Below are positions 26,248-35,329 of a stretch of DNA of 41,689 nucleotides, piece after piece; positions within the stretch are counted from its first letter, which is position 1, and each line of letters opens with the position of its first letter. The notes beneath the pieces are model-generated. The model did not search any database and was not told where the DNA came from. It saw nothing but the letters and a program-made list of their open reading frames with translations. The position numbers were made by a program, and so were the translations under genes. Origin of the DNA: Desulfobacterales bacterium (GTDB lineage: Bacteria > Desulfobacterota > Desulfobacteria > Desulfobacterales > JAHDSC01); the NCBI GenBank assembly GCA_016931455.1, contig JAFGES010000048.1, positions 1 through 41,689 on the forward strand, read 5' to 3'.

Positions 26248-27591
26248 TCATGTTGTTTTTTCTCTACGATTGACTATGAACACACTGCCGGGGATTGTTT
26301 TTGCATGTTCTTTGATTTCTGCCGCAATCTCTCCGATTTTAATATGATTCATCTGCCTTTGCCTATGAGTTGCAACGACGGCAATTGAAACGGACATAAT
26401 CGGAAACTTCACTTCCTGTCCTTGCCGAGTTTTTCCAACAATATAACCCCGTGACTTATCATCAGCATTGTAGAAGTCGATGATCTTTTTGTCAAATTCC
26501 TTGATGATCTGTTTACAAAGTACACGGTAACTTTTAGGAGTTGTTATGATTGCAAAATCATCCCCGCCGATATGACCCACAAAATCATCACCTGATCCAT
26601 ATTCGACAACAGTTGTTTTGATAATTTTTGCAGTTGTTTTGATAACTTCATTGCCTAACGCATATCCATAATTGTCATTAAATGATTTGAAATTATCTAA
26701 ATCTAGTAGACAGAATGCGACCAACCCGCCCTCGGTCAGTTTATTTTTGAGGACATTCTCAATTGCTATTCCACCAGGCAGCCGCGTTAACGGGTTTGCA
26801 TTCAGATTGGCCTCTTCCAGACAGGCCAACCGCTGAGCCATTTTAATGAAGGCATTTGCAAGTTCACCCAACTCATCTCGAGCTTTAACATCGGGAATAT
26901 GATCAAATTTTCCTTCAGATATTTTGCGGGTCGCTAATTTCAGCTGTTGGATGGATCTTGAAATATTACGAGTTGTCAGTGTTAATGCGCCGATTCCCAG
27001 GATAAGACCGATACTTGATAACATAACCGTAATCCGAAACGTTTTCAATCCGGCATCACTTGTCTTGATAATTAGCCGGCTTTGGTCTTGTTTGACATTA
27101 TCAATCATTTTTTGGATAAAGGCCATTAATTCGTCCAGCTTATTTTTTATTTTTGCATCATATTCCTTGGTAATCGCTGATGATTCTTTATCGATATCCT
27201 TTATCCAATCTTCGTAGAGATTATTAAATTCATTATGGAGACTATACAGTTGCTTTGAAGGAATGTTTTTTGATCCCTTAAGGGCCTGAATTTGGGTGAC
27301 AAATGCGTTGAATTCTTTGCTTCGTTGCCGGAACAGGTCAAGCATCTCCCGGCTACCCAAGATTAAATATCGACGGCCGTAAGATTCCTGTGCAAGAAGG
27401 CTGTCGATCATATGATTTGCGGATTCGAGTAAAACAATATCGTATTCTACAATATTTTTACTGGTTTTATTCGCTTCAGTAAGACTTGAAAGCGCAATGA
27501 TTGTTATCAGCATCATAACTATAAAAATCGGCAGATAACCAAAAATTATTTTTGTTGAAATGCTGAATTTCTGAAAATCCGTTATCTGCAT
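26248..27591 (-). CDS. Membrane GGDEF protein with CHASE3-like sensor and HAMP
   Basis: 447 residues. TM1 is at about 14-34, a helical CHASE3-like periplasmic domain at about 35-180, TM2 at about 186-206, HAMP at about 207-260 and a GGDEF domain at about 265-440. The active-site signature reads GGDDF in place of GGDEF/GGEEF, and the position of the inhibitory RxxD reads SGDD, so product feedback is probably absent and cyclase activity is uncertain. NPLTRLPGG marks the domain start. ATG at 27591 with a GAGGG site. Together with the EAL-HDOD protein it points to c-di-GMP signalling in this neighbourhood. Confidence 0.85.
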   Translation of the reverse strand: MQITDFQKFSISTKIIFGYLPIFIVMMLITIIALSSLTEANKTSKNIVEYDIVLLESANHMIDSLLAQESYGRRYLILGSREMLDLFRQRSKEFNAFVTQIQALKGSKNIPSKQLYSLHNEFNNLYEDWIKDIDKESSAITKEYDAKIKNKLDELMAFIQKMIDNVKQDQSRLIIKTSDAGLKTFRITVMLSSIGLILGIGALTLTTRNISRSIQQLKLATRKISEGKFDHIPDVKARDELGELANAFIKMAQRLACLEEANLNANPLTRLPGGIAIENVLKNKLTEGGLVAFCLLDLDNFKSFNDNYGYALGNEVIKTTAKIIKTTVVEYGSGDDFVGHIGGDDFAIITTPKSYRVLCKQIIKEFDKKIIDFYNADDKSRGYIVGKTRQGQEVKFPIMSVSIAVVATHRQRQMNHIKIGEIAAEIKEHAKTIPGSVFIVNRREKTT

Positions 27592-27853
27592 GAAATCGAC
27601 CCTCTTTTCAATAGAACCATGTTGTCCAGTTTCTTTTTAGCTTATCGGCATAATTAAGCTTGTAACTTATTTTTTTTATAATAAATTTAATTTTTTTGAA
27701 ATTGATGATAAAAAAAAGAAGCTGAAGTGTCAAATATAAATTATTACATATACGTCACAGCTTTAAAACAGGTTTCATTGGAGAGGCATAGTGAAAACGA
27801 TTACAATAAATCTATGTTCCCAAGTGAATTTTAACGAATAAGGAGTCGCTACC

Positions 27854-28258
27854 ATGAGCATCGAAATAAACCCTATCGGCTTTGTAAGTGCCAATCTTAA
27901 GAAAATTCCACGGCATTGGACTGTTTCCGATGCCGAAGGTATTCTCATAATTGATGAAAAATACTTAGAGGGTCTTAAGGATATCAAACCCGGTCAACGT
28001 GTGGTTGTTATTTTTCAATTTCACAAATCTCCGCCGTTTACATCCGAGTTCTTAATTCAAAAGCCACCCCATCATAATGGAAAACGCGGAATTTTCAGCA
28101 TCTGTTCCCCCATTCGACCCAATCCCATCGGTATGTCGGTTTTGGAAGTGCTTTTCATTAGAGCGAACAAAGTTTATGTCAAGGGGCTCGATATGCTCAA
28201 CGGCACACCCATTTTAGATATCAAACCTTACATTGAGGCGGAAAAAAATACAAATTAA
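27854..28258 (+). CDS. trmO: tRNA (t6A37 N6)-methyltransferase TrmO-like
   Basis: 134 residues, a single-domain form; E. coli TrmO has an extra C-terminal domain. The beta-barrel TsaA/VirR signature is clear: RGIFSICSPIRPNPIGMS and GLDMLNGTPILDIKPYI. It would transfer a methyl group from S-adenosylmethionine to N6-threonylcarbamoyladenosine at tRNA position 37. ATG at 27854 with an AAGGAG site. Short stand-alone versions are common and are sometimes annotated only as SAM-dependent methyltransferase. Confidence 0.82.
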   Translation: MSIEINPIGFVSANLKKIPRHWTVSDAEGILIIDEKYLEGLKDIKPGQRVVVIFQFHKSPPFTSEFLIQKPPHHNGKRGIFSICSPIRPNPIGMSVLEVLFIRANKVYVKGLDMLNGTPILDIKPYIEAEKNTN

Positions 28259-28374
28259 GTGCGTTTCCATTTTAGAAATTAGATTGAAAGCAGACCATTA
28301 CGGCATTCATAAGTCTTCTTTCTTTGTCACAGAGGATATGTTATGTATTAAAAAATTGGAGAAATATTTTAAAA

Positions 28375-30354
28375 ATGAGACAGCTTTTTGAAAAAAAAAT
28401 CAATGATGCTCTCAAGAGCTTAAGAAATCATATTCCACAGGTTTCCGAGGTCCTTTGTCTTGAAAACAGGAAGGAGCTTAAATCATGGATGAATATCATT
28501 GATGGAAAATTACTTCCAAGGCTTTCAAAGGGGTATCCATTGACCGCTGCGATTTGCGGAGGAGGTTCTTCGGGCAAATCCACGCTATTTAATTCACTAA
28601 TCGGTAAACAGATTTCACCCACCAGTGGTATGGCTGGTATAAACCGTCGCATTTTAGTTTCAGTGCATGCGGAACTACTTAACGGAAATGATTTTTTACC
28701 GATTCTATTTGAGCCCTTTGGATGCATTCCTGAGCCTCTGAAAGACCCTCATGAACTCACCATGCCCGGATGCCCGCTTTATGTTTTAAACCGATCGATC
28801 GCCGAAAATTTGGTCATAATAGATACCCCTGACTTTGATACGGGGTCGAAGGGAACCTACAATAATCGAAACGTTGCCAGGCAAGCCTTGGAAACCTCCG
28901 ATATCCTAATATACATTTTTACGAACGCCAACTATAGTAATCGCGACAACACAAATTTTATTAGCCAAATATTAACCGGCATCGGGATGAGAAAGTGCTT
29001 TTTATTGTATCGAGTATATCCCAATTTTAAAAATTCCGAGGTGCTTGAACATGCAATGACCGTTGCACGTAATTTGTACGGCAATCAAGCCGACCATTAT
29101 GTTCTCGGCATTTATCGAATTGATGAAGACAATGCGGTTGCTGCAGGTCAACGGTTTATGGAAATAAAGCCGGTGCGGGAAAAAGATTCGCCGTTCATGC
29201 AAGCCCTGGAAACTATTGATCCCCGGAAACTAAAAGTCGAACTTTCGGCGTCGATCTTAAGCGATGTTCTGGTGATGGCCGAAGATGTTCTTGCCAATGC
29301 GAGGGTTTCATATGATGAGCTTAGTCTCTATCTTGATATTCTTCAAACGGCTCAAAGCCATTGCGTCCATGAGGCCCTTTTACATTTTCCCATGAATTTG
29401 ATATTGAATCGTTTTATTGAAATATGGTTTTCGACGGACCCGGGGTACATCAGAGCCATGCGAAAAACAGGTAAGGTACTGGAATTGCCGTTTAAGGTAT
29501 TTTTAGGCGCTGCTCGGTGGGCCGGAAATCGTCTGGTTAAAAATTATAAAAAAGAGCCTTCCCGGGATTTTAATTCGAAATTAGAGGAAGATCTTCTAAA
29601 TGCTGCAAACAACTTGTACTATAGTGCGGTTGGATCGGAAATCTCTGCTTCGGCGACTTTAAATGATTCCGTGGGTAGACGCATGCGTGAAACCGTGGAG
29701 CGGATAAGGAGCATTAAGGGTATCAATAACAAACAAAATCCCCATATAGAACCTTCAAGTGAAAAGCAGAGTTTAACTTTTTTTGCAATCCCTCCTCCGG
29801 TTGTTTTAATGGAACAAGAAAAATTAAAGAATACGGATTGGAAATTAAAACTGCAATCCATTCTTGCTCGCCGGGATTTGCTCATCTCTTTATCCCATGG
29901 AATTGAGACGGAGCTGAAAGAAATTGTAGAGCATTTCCGAAACCGAATGGGTCTGTGGAATAAGATGCAACATACTTTTTCAGCTTTTTTAAATGTGTTG
30001 CCGGCAACAGTCGCCGTGACGTATGTGCTTTCTACGGGTGATCCGATCGGAGCGGCGGGAATTAAGGTAAAGTTGACGGGTCTTTTCGGATTGCATGATC
30101 TGTATGCCTTGATAGCTATACCTGCCACATCCGGTTTGAAAAAGGCGGATCAGAAGCAGCTCGAAATACTGCTCGGTCCGATTGCAGAGACATGGTTGAA
30201 AAACAAATTGAAAACCTTGCATGAACTTTTCGAGAAAGAAATAACCGGCGGATTAATCCATGCGGCAAAAGATGCGCTTGATGAATCCGAGCGGGTGATC
30301 AATGAAATCCAAATCGATATTAAACGATGTAAAGAGGTATTGACCGTAAGATGA
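28375..30354 (+). CDS. Dynamin-like GTPase, partner 1
   Basis: 659 residues from the ATG at 28375; a TTG at 28324 would add 17 residues. P-loop GGGSSGKST (about 62-70) and G3 DTPDFD (about 150-155). At the place of G4 (N/TKxD) the chain reads LLYRVYP, so the guanine-specificity motif is not recognisable. Long helical regions follow, then a mildly hydrophobic segment (about 545-590) that may touch membrane. It resembles bacterial dynamin-like proteins, which often occur as adjacent pairs and remodel membranes. The stop overlaps the next gene's start (ATGA), so the pair is translationally coupled. Confidence 0.75.
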   Translation: MRQLFEKKINDALKSLRNHIPQVSEVLCLENRKELKSWMNIIDGKLLPRLSKGYPLTAAICGGGSSGKSTLFNSLIGKQISPTSGMAGINRRILVSVHAELLNGNDFLPILFEPFGCIPEPLKDPHELTMPGCPLYVLNRSIAENLVIIDTPDFDTGSKGTYNNRNVARQALETSDILIYIFTNANYSNRDNTNFISQILTGIGMRKCFLLYRVYPNFKNSEVLEHAMTVARNLYGNQADHYVLGIYRIDEDNAVAAGQRFMEIKPVREKDSPFMQALETIDPRKLKVELSASILSDVLVMAEDVLANARVSYDELSLYLDILQTAQSHCVHEALLHFPMNLILNRFIEIWFSTDPGYIRAMRKTGKVLELPFKVFLGAARWAGNRLVKNYKKEPSRDFNSKLEEDLLNAANNLYYSAVGSEISASATLNDSVGRRMRETVERIRSIKGINNKQNPHIEPSSEKQSLTFFAIPPPVVLMEQEKLKNTDWKLKLQSILARRDLLISLSHGIETELKEIVEHFRNRMGLWNKMQHTFSAFLNVLPATVAVTYVLSTGDPIGAAGIKVKLTGLFGLHDLYALIAIPATSGLKKADQKQLEILLGPIAETWLKNKLKTLHELFEKEITGGLIHAAKDALDESERVINEIQIDIKRCKEVLTVR

Positions 30355-32132
30355 AATTAAATCGGAATCCTGCTGAGATAAAAGTAATTAGCCGAATTGA
30401 CGGTTTCAAAAGTGATATTGACATGCTTTCATCCCTCCTAACCGGAGCTTCTCTGTGGCGACCGGCAACCGGACTTAAAAAACAATGCGATGCGATGCTC
30501 AATTGGATCAATGAGCTGGAAGAACGTTTTGACCGCAAGCTTGTCGTCACGCTGATCGGACCTTGCGGCTCCGGCAAATCCACTTTGCTCAATGCTTTGG
30601 CAGGTGTTGATGACCTCTCTGAAACCGGTATCTTACGCCCTACAACGCAAAGCTTGGTCGTTCTAAGTCGCGACAAAAACAATATAGATTCGCTGGTCAG
30701 ACATTTCGGTCGGGAAAATTTTGAGATTAAATCAAGTCATGCGGCTTCTTCTCTGGAAAATGTTTTGATGATCGATACACCGGATATCGACAGCACGCAA
30801 CAGGAAGAGCATATTCCGATGGTTAAAAAAGCCATTGAAATTTCAGACGTATTGATTTGCCTTTTTGATGCGGAAAATCCGAAAAGAAGAGATTACGTTG
30901 ATTTTATGGCGCCGTATGTGCGGATGTTTAATGGGGAATCGGTATTCGGCATCATCAATAAATGTGACCGAATGGATGAAAGAGAACTAAAGGAACTGAT
31001 CGTTCCTCAATTTGTCAGCTATATTGAGGCCGCATGGGAACGCTCCGTCAATAAAGTCCTCTGCATTTCCGGTCGCCGGCATTTGCACCATCCAAAGTGG
31101 GATCAAAAGGCTCTTCCCAAGCACGATTTCGATCAATTCGAAGAACTCCGCCGGATGATTTTCGGCACCTTCAACACCCCGGGATATGTTGTGAACACAA
31201 GACTGGAGAATGCCGGGAGTTTTCGCGATTATGTTTTTAATGAGTCCAAGATAGAGGTTGAAAAAGACAAAGAGAATCTGTTGATTGCCGGTAATCATAT
31301 CAAGGAAATGGAAAGCACGGCACTGTCCGCAGCTCTTTCCGAACTTAGAAGAAATGAGTCGGCACATTTGTTGGGTATTAATGTAATGCTATACCAGAAA
31401 TTGGCCCAACAGTGGCTGGGGCCGGTTGGATGGCTGATCGCGATATGGGCCCGGATACTCATTTTTGGTTTTGGTATCGGGGCGATTTTTAGATTCGGCA
31501 ACCCGATTCGGCAAATATGGGGTATTATTTCTTCACTGCGGCATTTCAAAGAATCGCAAGCTGCGGTAACGGACACGAAGAGCGGTGAAAAAGTCGATAC
31601 CGCCTTGAGGAATTACCGTTTATCGATTAAGCAAGATTGGCCGGGTGTTGCCGAAATGCTCGTCAAAGCACGATTTGATCATTCGGTTCGCAAAATTGAG
31701 GACATCCTTCCCAATGAAAATATATTAGGTATTGATTTGACCGATATCTGGCGCGAGTCGTTAAATAATACCATTGAAGATGCATCTAAAAGACTCAGTG
31801 GTTTTATGTTGCAGATCCTTTTCAACCTGCCCGTTGTTGGAATTCTGGGGCATGCAGGATGGATTACGGCCCATGAGTACTTTAGGGCAACCTATCTTTC
31901 ATCGGGATTTTTTCTGCATGCTTTCTTGACCATCGTTATCATTTTATTTTTAGTCTTTTTTATTTTCCAGGGATGTGTACGGATATTTGCGAGCAACGAA
32001 CGGATTACCAATCTTGCATTTGAAATGATGAAGCAACGTGCGGAGCAATACCAATCGGTATCCATGAATCCGGTAAAAGATCAGATTTCAAATATTCTTG
32101 CAATAGCTTCCTTAAGTCAATTTTCCGAATAA
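30351..32132 (+). CDS. Dynamin-like GTPase, partner 2 (membrane)
   Basis: 593 residues with a complete GTPase signature: G1 GPCGSGKS (70-77), G2 Thr in RPTTQS, G3 DTPDID (142-147) and G4 NKCD (203-206). A hydrophobic stretch lies at about 355-385 and a C-terminal hairpin of membrane helices at about 485-555 (FLTIVIILFLVFFIFQG). The membrane segments and helical stalk fit a bacterial dynamin-like protein acting on the inner membrane. It starts within the stop codon of partner 1. Role, whether stress repair, division or phage defence, cannot be told from sequence. Confidence 0.8.
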   Translation: MKLNRNPAEIKVISRIDGFKSDIDMLSSLLTGASLWRPATGLKKQCDAMLNWINELEERFDRKLVVTLIGPCGSGKSTLLNALAGVDDLSETGILRPTTQSLVVLSRDKNNIDSLVRHFGRENFEIKSSHAASSLENVLMIDTPDIDSTQQEEHIPMVKKAIEISDVLICLFDAENPKRRDYVDFMAPYVRMFNGESVFGIINKCDRMDERELKELIVPQFVSYIEAAWERSVNKVLCISGRRHLHHPKWDQKALPKHDFDQFEELRRMIFGTFNTPGYVVNTRLENAGSFRDYVFNESKIEVEKDKENLLIAGNHIKEMESTALSAALSELRRNESAHLLGINVMLYQKLAQQWLGPVGWLIAIWARILIFGFGIGAIFRFGNPIRQIWGIISSLRHFKESQAAVTDTKSGEKVDTALRNYRLSIKQDWPGVAEMLVKARFDHSVRKIEDILPNENILGIDLTDIWRESLNNTIEDASKRLSGFMLQILFNLPVVGILGHAGWITAHEYFRATYLSSGFFLHAFLTIVIILFLVFFIFQGCVRIFASNERITNLAFEMMKQRAEQYQSVSMNPVKDQISNILAIASLSQFSE

Positions 32133-32181
32133 TTCCACTTTTCCCGCTAAGACCTTGGTTACGGTGCAATCATGAACCCAA

Positions 32182-32345
32182 TTAAGGTTTTGATTTCAAG
32201 TGGATAAAGGTACCCTTTCTTTGGGGGCCACAAGCCATATTCTGACCTAAAATTCTTCCAGGAATACCATTCAGCCTAATCACCTCTCCAAAAGGACCAT
32301 AGGATGACAGTTTCGTTTCGGACAGCTTTTTCTTTATGAATACAG
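32182..32345 (-). pseudogene. RHS-repeat protein remnant
   Basis: On the minus strand a short frame reads KLSSYGPFGEVIRLNG, which carries the YGPFGEVIR signature of RHS/YD-repeat proteins, followed by unrelated residues and a stop at 32182. No longer RHS frame flanks it. Probably the debris of a polymorphic-toxin or RHS gene. Confidence 0.45.
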
Positions 32346-32506
32346 AGAAATCGAACCACAATATCCTGAAAATGCGATTGCGTAAAAACTTTTATAAAAT
32401 TATACCCTTGGCCGATATTTCTAGTTCAGTGCATAGGAAATACTTAGCTGTATGGCTGGTATTTATCGTAGAAGATATGCTTGATTATCTTTCATTTGAA
32501 CTCTAA
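32336..32506 (+). CDS. Small uncharacterised frame
   Basis: 56 residues from an ATG at 32336 to a TAA at 32504, with a hydrophobic, aromatic C-terminal half (YLAVWLVFIVEDMLDYL). No clear ribosome site and no recognised family. It sits among gene debris and may be chance or part of a decayed gene. Confidence 0.2.
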   Translation: MNTEKSNHNILKMRLRKNFYKIIPLADISSSVHRKYLAVWLVFIVEDMLDYLSFEL

Positions 32507-32740
32507 AAGAAACCATGAAAAGGGGTTCAAGAATAGTCCTTTTTATCTAAATGAGTTTATTCGCTTGGTTGAAAACTGGGATGAAAAGAAAATTGTTGAA
32601 AGAGCCCAAATACTTGGTAATAAAATATCTATAATATGGCCTTACCCCGTAATTGATAAAGAAATATTAGAGCATTAAAAAATAAACCTATGAAAGAGGC
32701 TAATGACTACTCGATCGAGTCTTATGAATATTTAAAATGA
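32481..32740 (+). pseudogene. 3' remnant of a GmrSD-like (DUF262/DUF1524) type IV restriction gene
   Basis: The frame at 32517-32678 reads NSPFYLNEFIRLVENW ... ERAQILGNKISIIWPYP, which matches the way DUF1524-containing GmrSD proteins end their nuclease domain. After a stop at 32676-32678 a short second frame (32690-32740) reads DYSIESYEYLK, similar to the start of the tail domain that follows in such proteins. The N-terminal part and HNH motif are missing. It lies directly upstream of the type I restriction operon, so this spot has hosted other defence genes. The family call rests on motif memory. Confidence 0.5.
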
Positions 32741-32808
32741 ATTAATTGTCACGAGCTATGTTTTGAATAAAAGGCAAGGACAGTATTTAAAAGTGAGCGG
32801 AGAAATAG

Positions 32809-34368
32809 ATGGCAAAAGCTAAGAATAACAACAACACCAAAGAGCCGATTGAAAAACAGCTCTGGAAAGCAGCGGACAAGCTCAGGAAAAACATCGATGC
32901 TGCGGAATATAAACATATTGTTCTGGGGTTGATATTTCTCAAATACATCTCGGATGCGTTTGAAGAATTATATGATAAACTGAAAAAAGGCGAGGGTGAA
33001 TATGCGGGCGCAGACCCTGAGGACAAGGACGAATACCAAGCAGAAAATGTCTTTTTTGTGCCGGAAATTGCCCGATGGTCTTATCTACAATCCAGAGCCA
33101 AATTATCGAATATCGGCGAGGCGGTGGATAATGCCATGGATGCCATTGAAAAGGACAATCCCTCGCTTCGGGATGTTTTGCCGAAAGTGTATGCCAGAGG
33201 CAACCTTGATCCCACAAATTTAGGTGGCTTGATCGATCTTGTGGGAAACATTGCTTTCAGTGATGCCAAAATCCGAAGTGCGGATGTGCTCGGTCATGTG
33301 TTTGAATATTTTTTGGGCGAATTTACCTTGGCAGAAGGAAAATATACCCCGCGAAGTGTTGTCGAATTGCTGGTAGAAATGCTGGAGCCTCACAAAGGTC
33401 GAGTATTTGACCCATGCTGTGGTTCCGGGGGCATGTTTGTGCAGTCTGAAAAGTTCGTAGCAAGTCATCAAGGCAGGATGAATGATATTTCCATTTACGG
33501 CCAGGAGAGCAACCAAACTACATGGCGACTGGCAAAAATGAATCTGGCCATTCGAGGGATTGACAGCTCCCAGGTGAAATGGAACAATGAAGGTTCTTTT
33601 TTAAATGACAGCCACAAGGATTTGAAAGCCGATTATGTGATTGCCACTCCGCCCTTTAATGACAGCGATTGGAGCGGTGATCTTCTCAGAAAAGACGGCC
33701 GGTGGAAATATGGTACTCCCCCGACTGGAAATGCCAACTATGCCTGGATACAGCATTTCATTTATCATTTAAGTCCTAGCGGGCAGGCCGGTTTTGTTTT
33801 AGCAAAAGGCGCCTTGACTTCCAAAACCTCCGGTGAAGGAGATATCAGAAAAGGATTGATCGAAGGTCGGTTGGTGGATTGTATTGTCAACCTGCCTCCA
33901 AAATTATTTTTAAATACCCAAATCCCTGCAAGCCTTTGGTTTTTAAGTCGAAACAAAGCCAACGGGAAGTTTCGCTACCGTGTGGATGAAATCCTCTTTA
34001 TCGATGCACGCAATATGGGTCATTTAATCAATCGTAGAACCCGGGAGTTTTCGGAAAAGGACATTGCCGCCATCTCAGGCACCTATCATAACTGGCGAAA
34101 TCCGGATGGGGATTATAAAGATGGCAAAGGATTTTGCAACTCTGCCTCCATTGAACGGGTAAGGGAACTGGATTACGTGCTCACACCCGGGCGGTATGTG
34201 GGATTGGCTGATGAAGAGGATGATTTTGATTTTAATGAACGGTTTGGCAAGTTGAAAGCTGAGCTTGAGGGACAGTTGAAAGAGGAATCCAGGCTGAATG
34301 TGTTGATTCTGGAAAATTTGAGAAGGGTGAAAGTGGGTGAGCCAGACAAACAAAATCAGAAAGTCTGA
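32809..34368 (+). CDS. hsdM: Type I restriction-modification methyltransferase subunit HsdM
   Basis: 519 residues. The N-terminal helical domain (about 10-140) begins KQLWKAADKLRKNIDAAEYK. The N6-adenine methyltransferase core has motif I FDPCCGSGGMF (200-210). Motif IV reads TPPF (280-283) in IATPPFNDSDW, where the family has NPPF; the Asn normally contacts the target adenine. The codon is ACT at 33646-33648, one base from AAT. HsdM and HsdS form the modification enzyme, and HsdR adds restriction. ATG with a GGAG site. The C-terminus (EESRLNVLILENL) is repeated in a short frame at 35225-35329. Confidence 0.95.
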   Translation: MAKAKNNNNTKEPIEKQLWKAADKLRKNIDAAEYKHIVLGLIFLKYISDAFEELYDKLKKGEGEYAGADPEDKDEYQAENVFFVPEIARWSYLQSRAKLSNIGEAVDNAMDAIEKDNPSLRDVLPKVYARGNLDPTNLGGLIDLVGNIAFSDAKIRSADVLGHVFEYFLGEFTLAEGKYTPRSVVELLVEMLEPHKGRVFDPCCGSGGMFVQSEKFVASHQGRMNDISIYGQESNQTTWRLAKMNLAIRGIDSSQVKWNNEGSFLNDSHKDLKADYVIATPPFNDSDWSGDLLRKDGRWKYGTPPTGNANYAWIQHFIYHLSPSGQAGFVLAKGALTSKTSGEGDIRKGLIEGRLVDCIVNLPPKLFLNTQIPASLWFLSRNKANGKFRYRVDEILFIDARNMGHLINRRTREFSEKDIAAISGTYHNWRNPDGDYKDGKGFCNSASIERVRELDYVLTPGRYVGLADEEDDFDFNERFGKLKAELEGQLKEESRLNVLILENLRRVKVGEPDKQNQKV

Positions 34369-34409
34369 TTTTAAATATGGCGAATTTGCCACAATTGAAG
34401 GTGGATAAA

Positions 34410-35228
34410 ATGGCTAAGTTGAAAGTAAAGGGAACCGTCGTAACCATAGATACCAAAAACAAGGAGGATTACATCTGTATTACGGATATTGCACGTTTTA
34501 AAGACCCCAACAGAACCGACTATATTATTCATAACTGGCTGCGAAACCGTAATACCATTGAATTTCTTGGTATCTGGGAACGATTGAATAATCCGGATTT
34601 TAAACCCATCGAATTCGATGGGTTTAAAAATCAGGCCGGACTCAATAGTTTTGTACTGACACCAAAACAGTGGATCGATAAAACCAATGCGATGGGTTTG
34701 ATTTCAAAATCAGGTAGGTACGGCGGCACCTATGCCCATAAAGACATTGCTTTCGAGTTTGCCTCATGGATATCCGTAGAATTTAAACTCTATCTGATCA
34801 AAGAGTTTCAGCGCCTGAAGGATGAGGAGAAAAACCAGCTCGGCTGGGATATCCGCCGAAATCTGACGAAAATCAATTACCGGATTCATACTGATGCCAT
34901 CAGGGAAAACCTTGTCCCCCCGGAACTGAGCAAATCCCAGATCAACCACATTTACGCTACGGAAGCCGATATTTTAAATATGGCCTTGTTCGGTACAACC
35001 GCTACCTTGTGGCGGGACGCAAACCCCGATAGAAAAGGAAATATCCGGGACTATGCCGATATTTCGCAATTGGTTTGCCTGTCCAATCTTGAAAACCTGA
35101 ACGCTCTGTTTATCAATGAAGGATTATCCCAGGATATTAGGCTTGAAAGGCTGAATCAAATTGCGATTCAGCAGATGCGGATATTGACTGCTGATTCGGG
35201 GATGAAAAGGTTGGAGGAAAAGGGATGA
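34410..35228 (+). CDS. KilA-N domain protein inside the type I RM operon
   Basis: 272 residues from the ATG at 34410 (AAGGTGG site); an ATG at 34377 would add 11 residues. The N-terminal KilA-N DNA-binding domain (about 15-130) includes YICITDIARFKD, NWLRNRNTIEFLGIWE and GTYAHKDIAFEFASWISVEFKLYLIKEFQRL. The C-terminal half is helical (INHIYATEADILNMALFG). KilA-N proteins are typical of phages and mobile elements, and relatives sit in type I RM operons elsewhere; their role there is unknown. Its stop overlaps an hsdM-like tail, so it was probably inserted at the hsdM-hsdS junction. Confidence 0.85.
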   Translation: MAKLKVKGTVVTIDTKNKEDYICITDIARFKDPNRTDYIIHNWLRNRNTIEFLGIWERLNNPDFKPIEFDGFKNQAGLNSFVLTPKQWIDKTNAMGLISKSGRYGGTYAHKDIAFEFASWISVEFKLYLIKEFQRLKDEEKNQLGWDIRRNLTKINYRIHTDAIRENLVPPELSKSQINHIYATEADILNMALFGTTATLWRDANPDRKGNIRDYADISQLVCLSNLENLNALFINEGLSQDIRLERLNQIAIQQMRILTADSGMKRLEEKG

Positions 35229-35329
35229 TGGATTATTGTGAAACGGGGTTTGAGGGGCGGTTGGAGGAGGGGGCGAGGTTGAATGCTTTGATTTTGGAAA
35301 ATTTGGGGAAGGTGAAAGCTAATGCATAA
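35225..35329 (+). pseudogene. Duplicated 3' tail of hsdM
   Basis: A 34-residue frame reads GFEGRLEEGARLNALILENL ..., matching the last 30 residues of HsdM (LEGQLKEESRLNVLILENL). Its TAA (35327-35329) overlaps the hsdS ATG (35322), the coupling expected between a native hsdM end and hsdS. The codons are G-rich (TTG, GGG) and differ from intact hsdM, so this end probably comes from another hsdM allele. It begins at the KilA-N stop (ATGA) and may still be translated to deliver ribosomes to hsdS. Confidence 0.75.

Noticed and set aside
32345-32356. Copy of the tRNA-Sec 3' end as the left attachment site
   Set aside because: Only AATCGAACC (9 bp) is shared with the T arm; too short and not extended.
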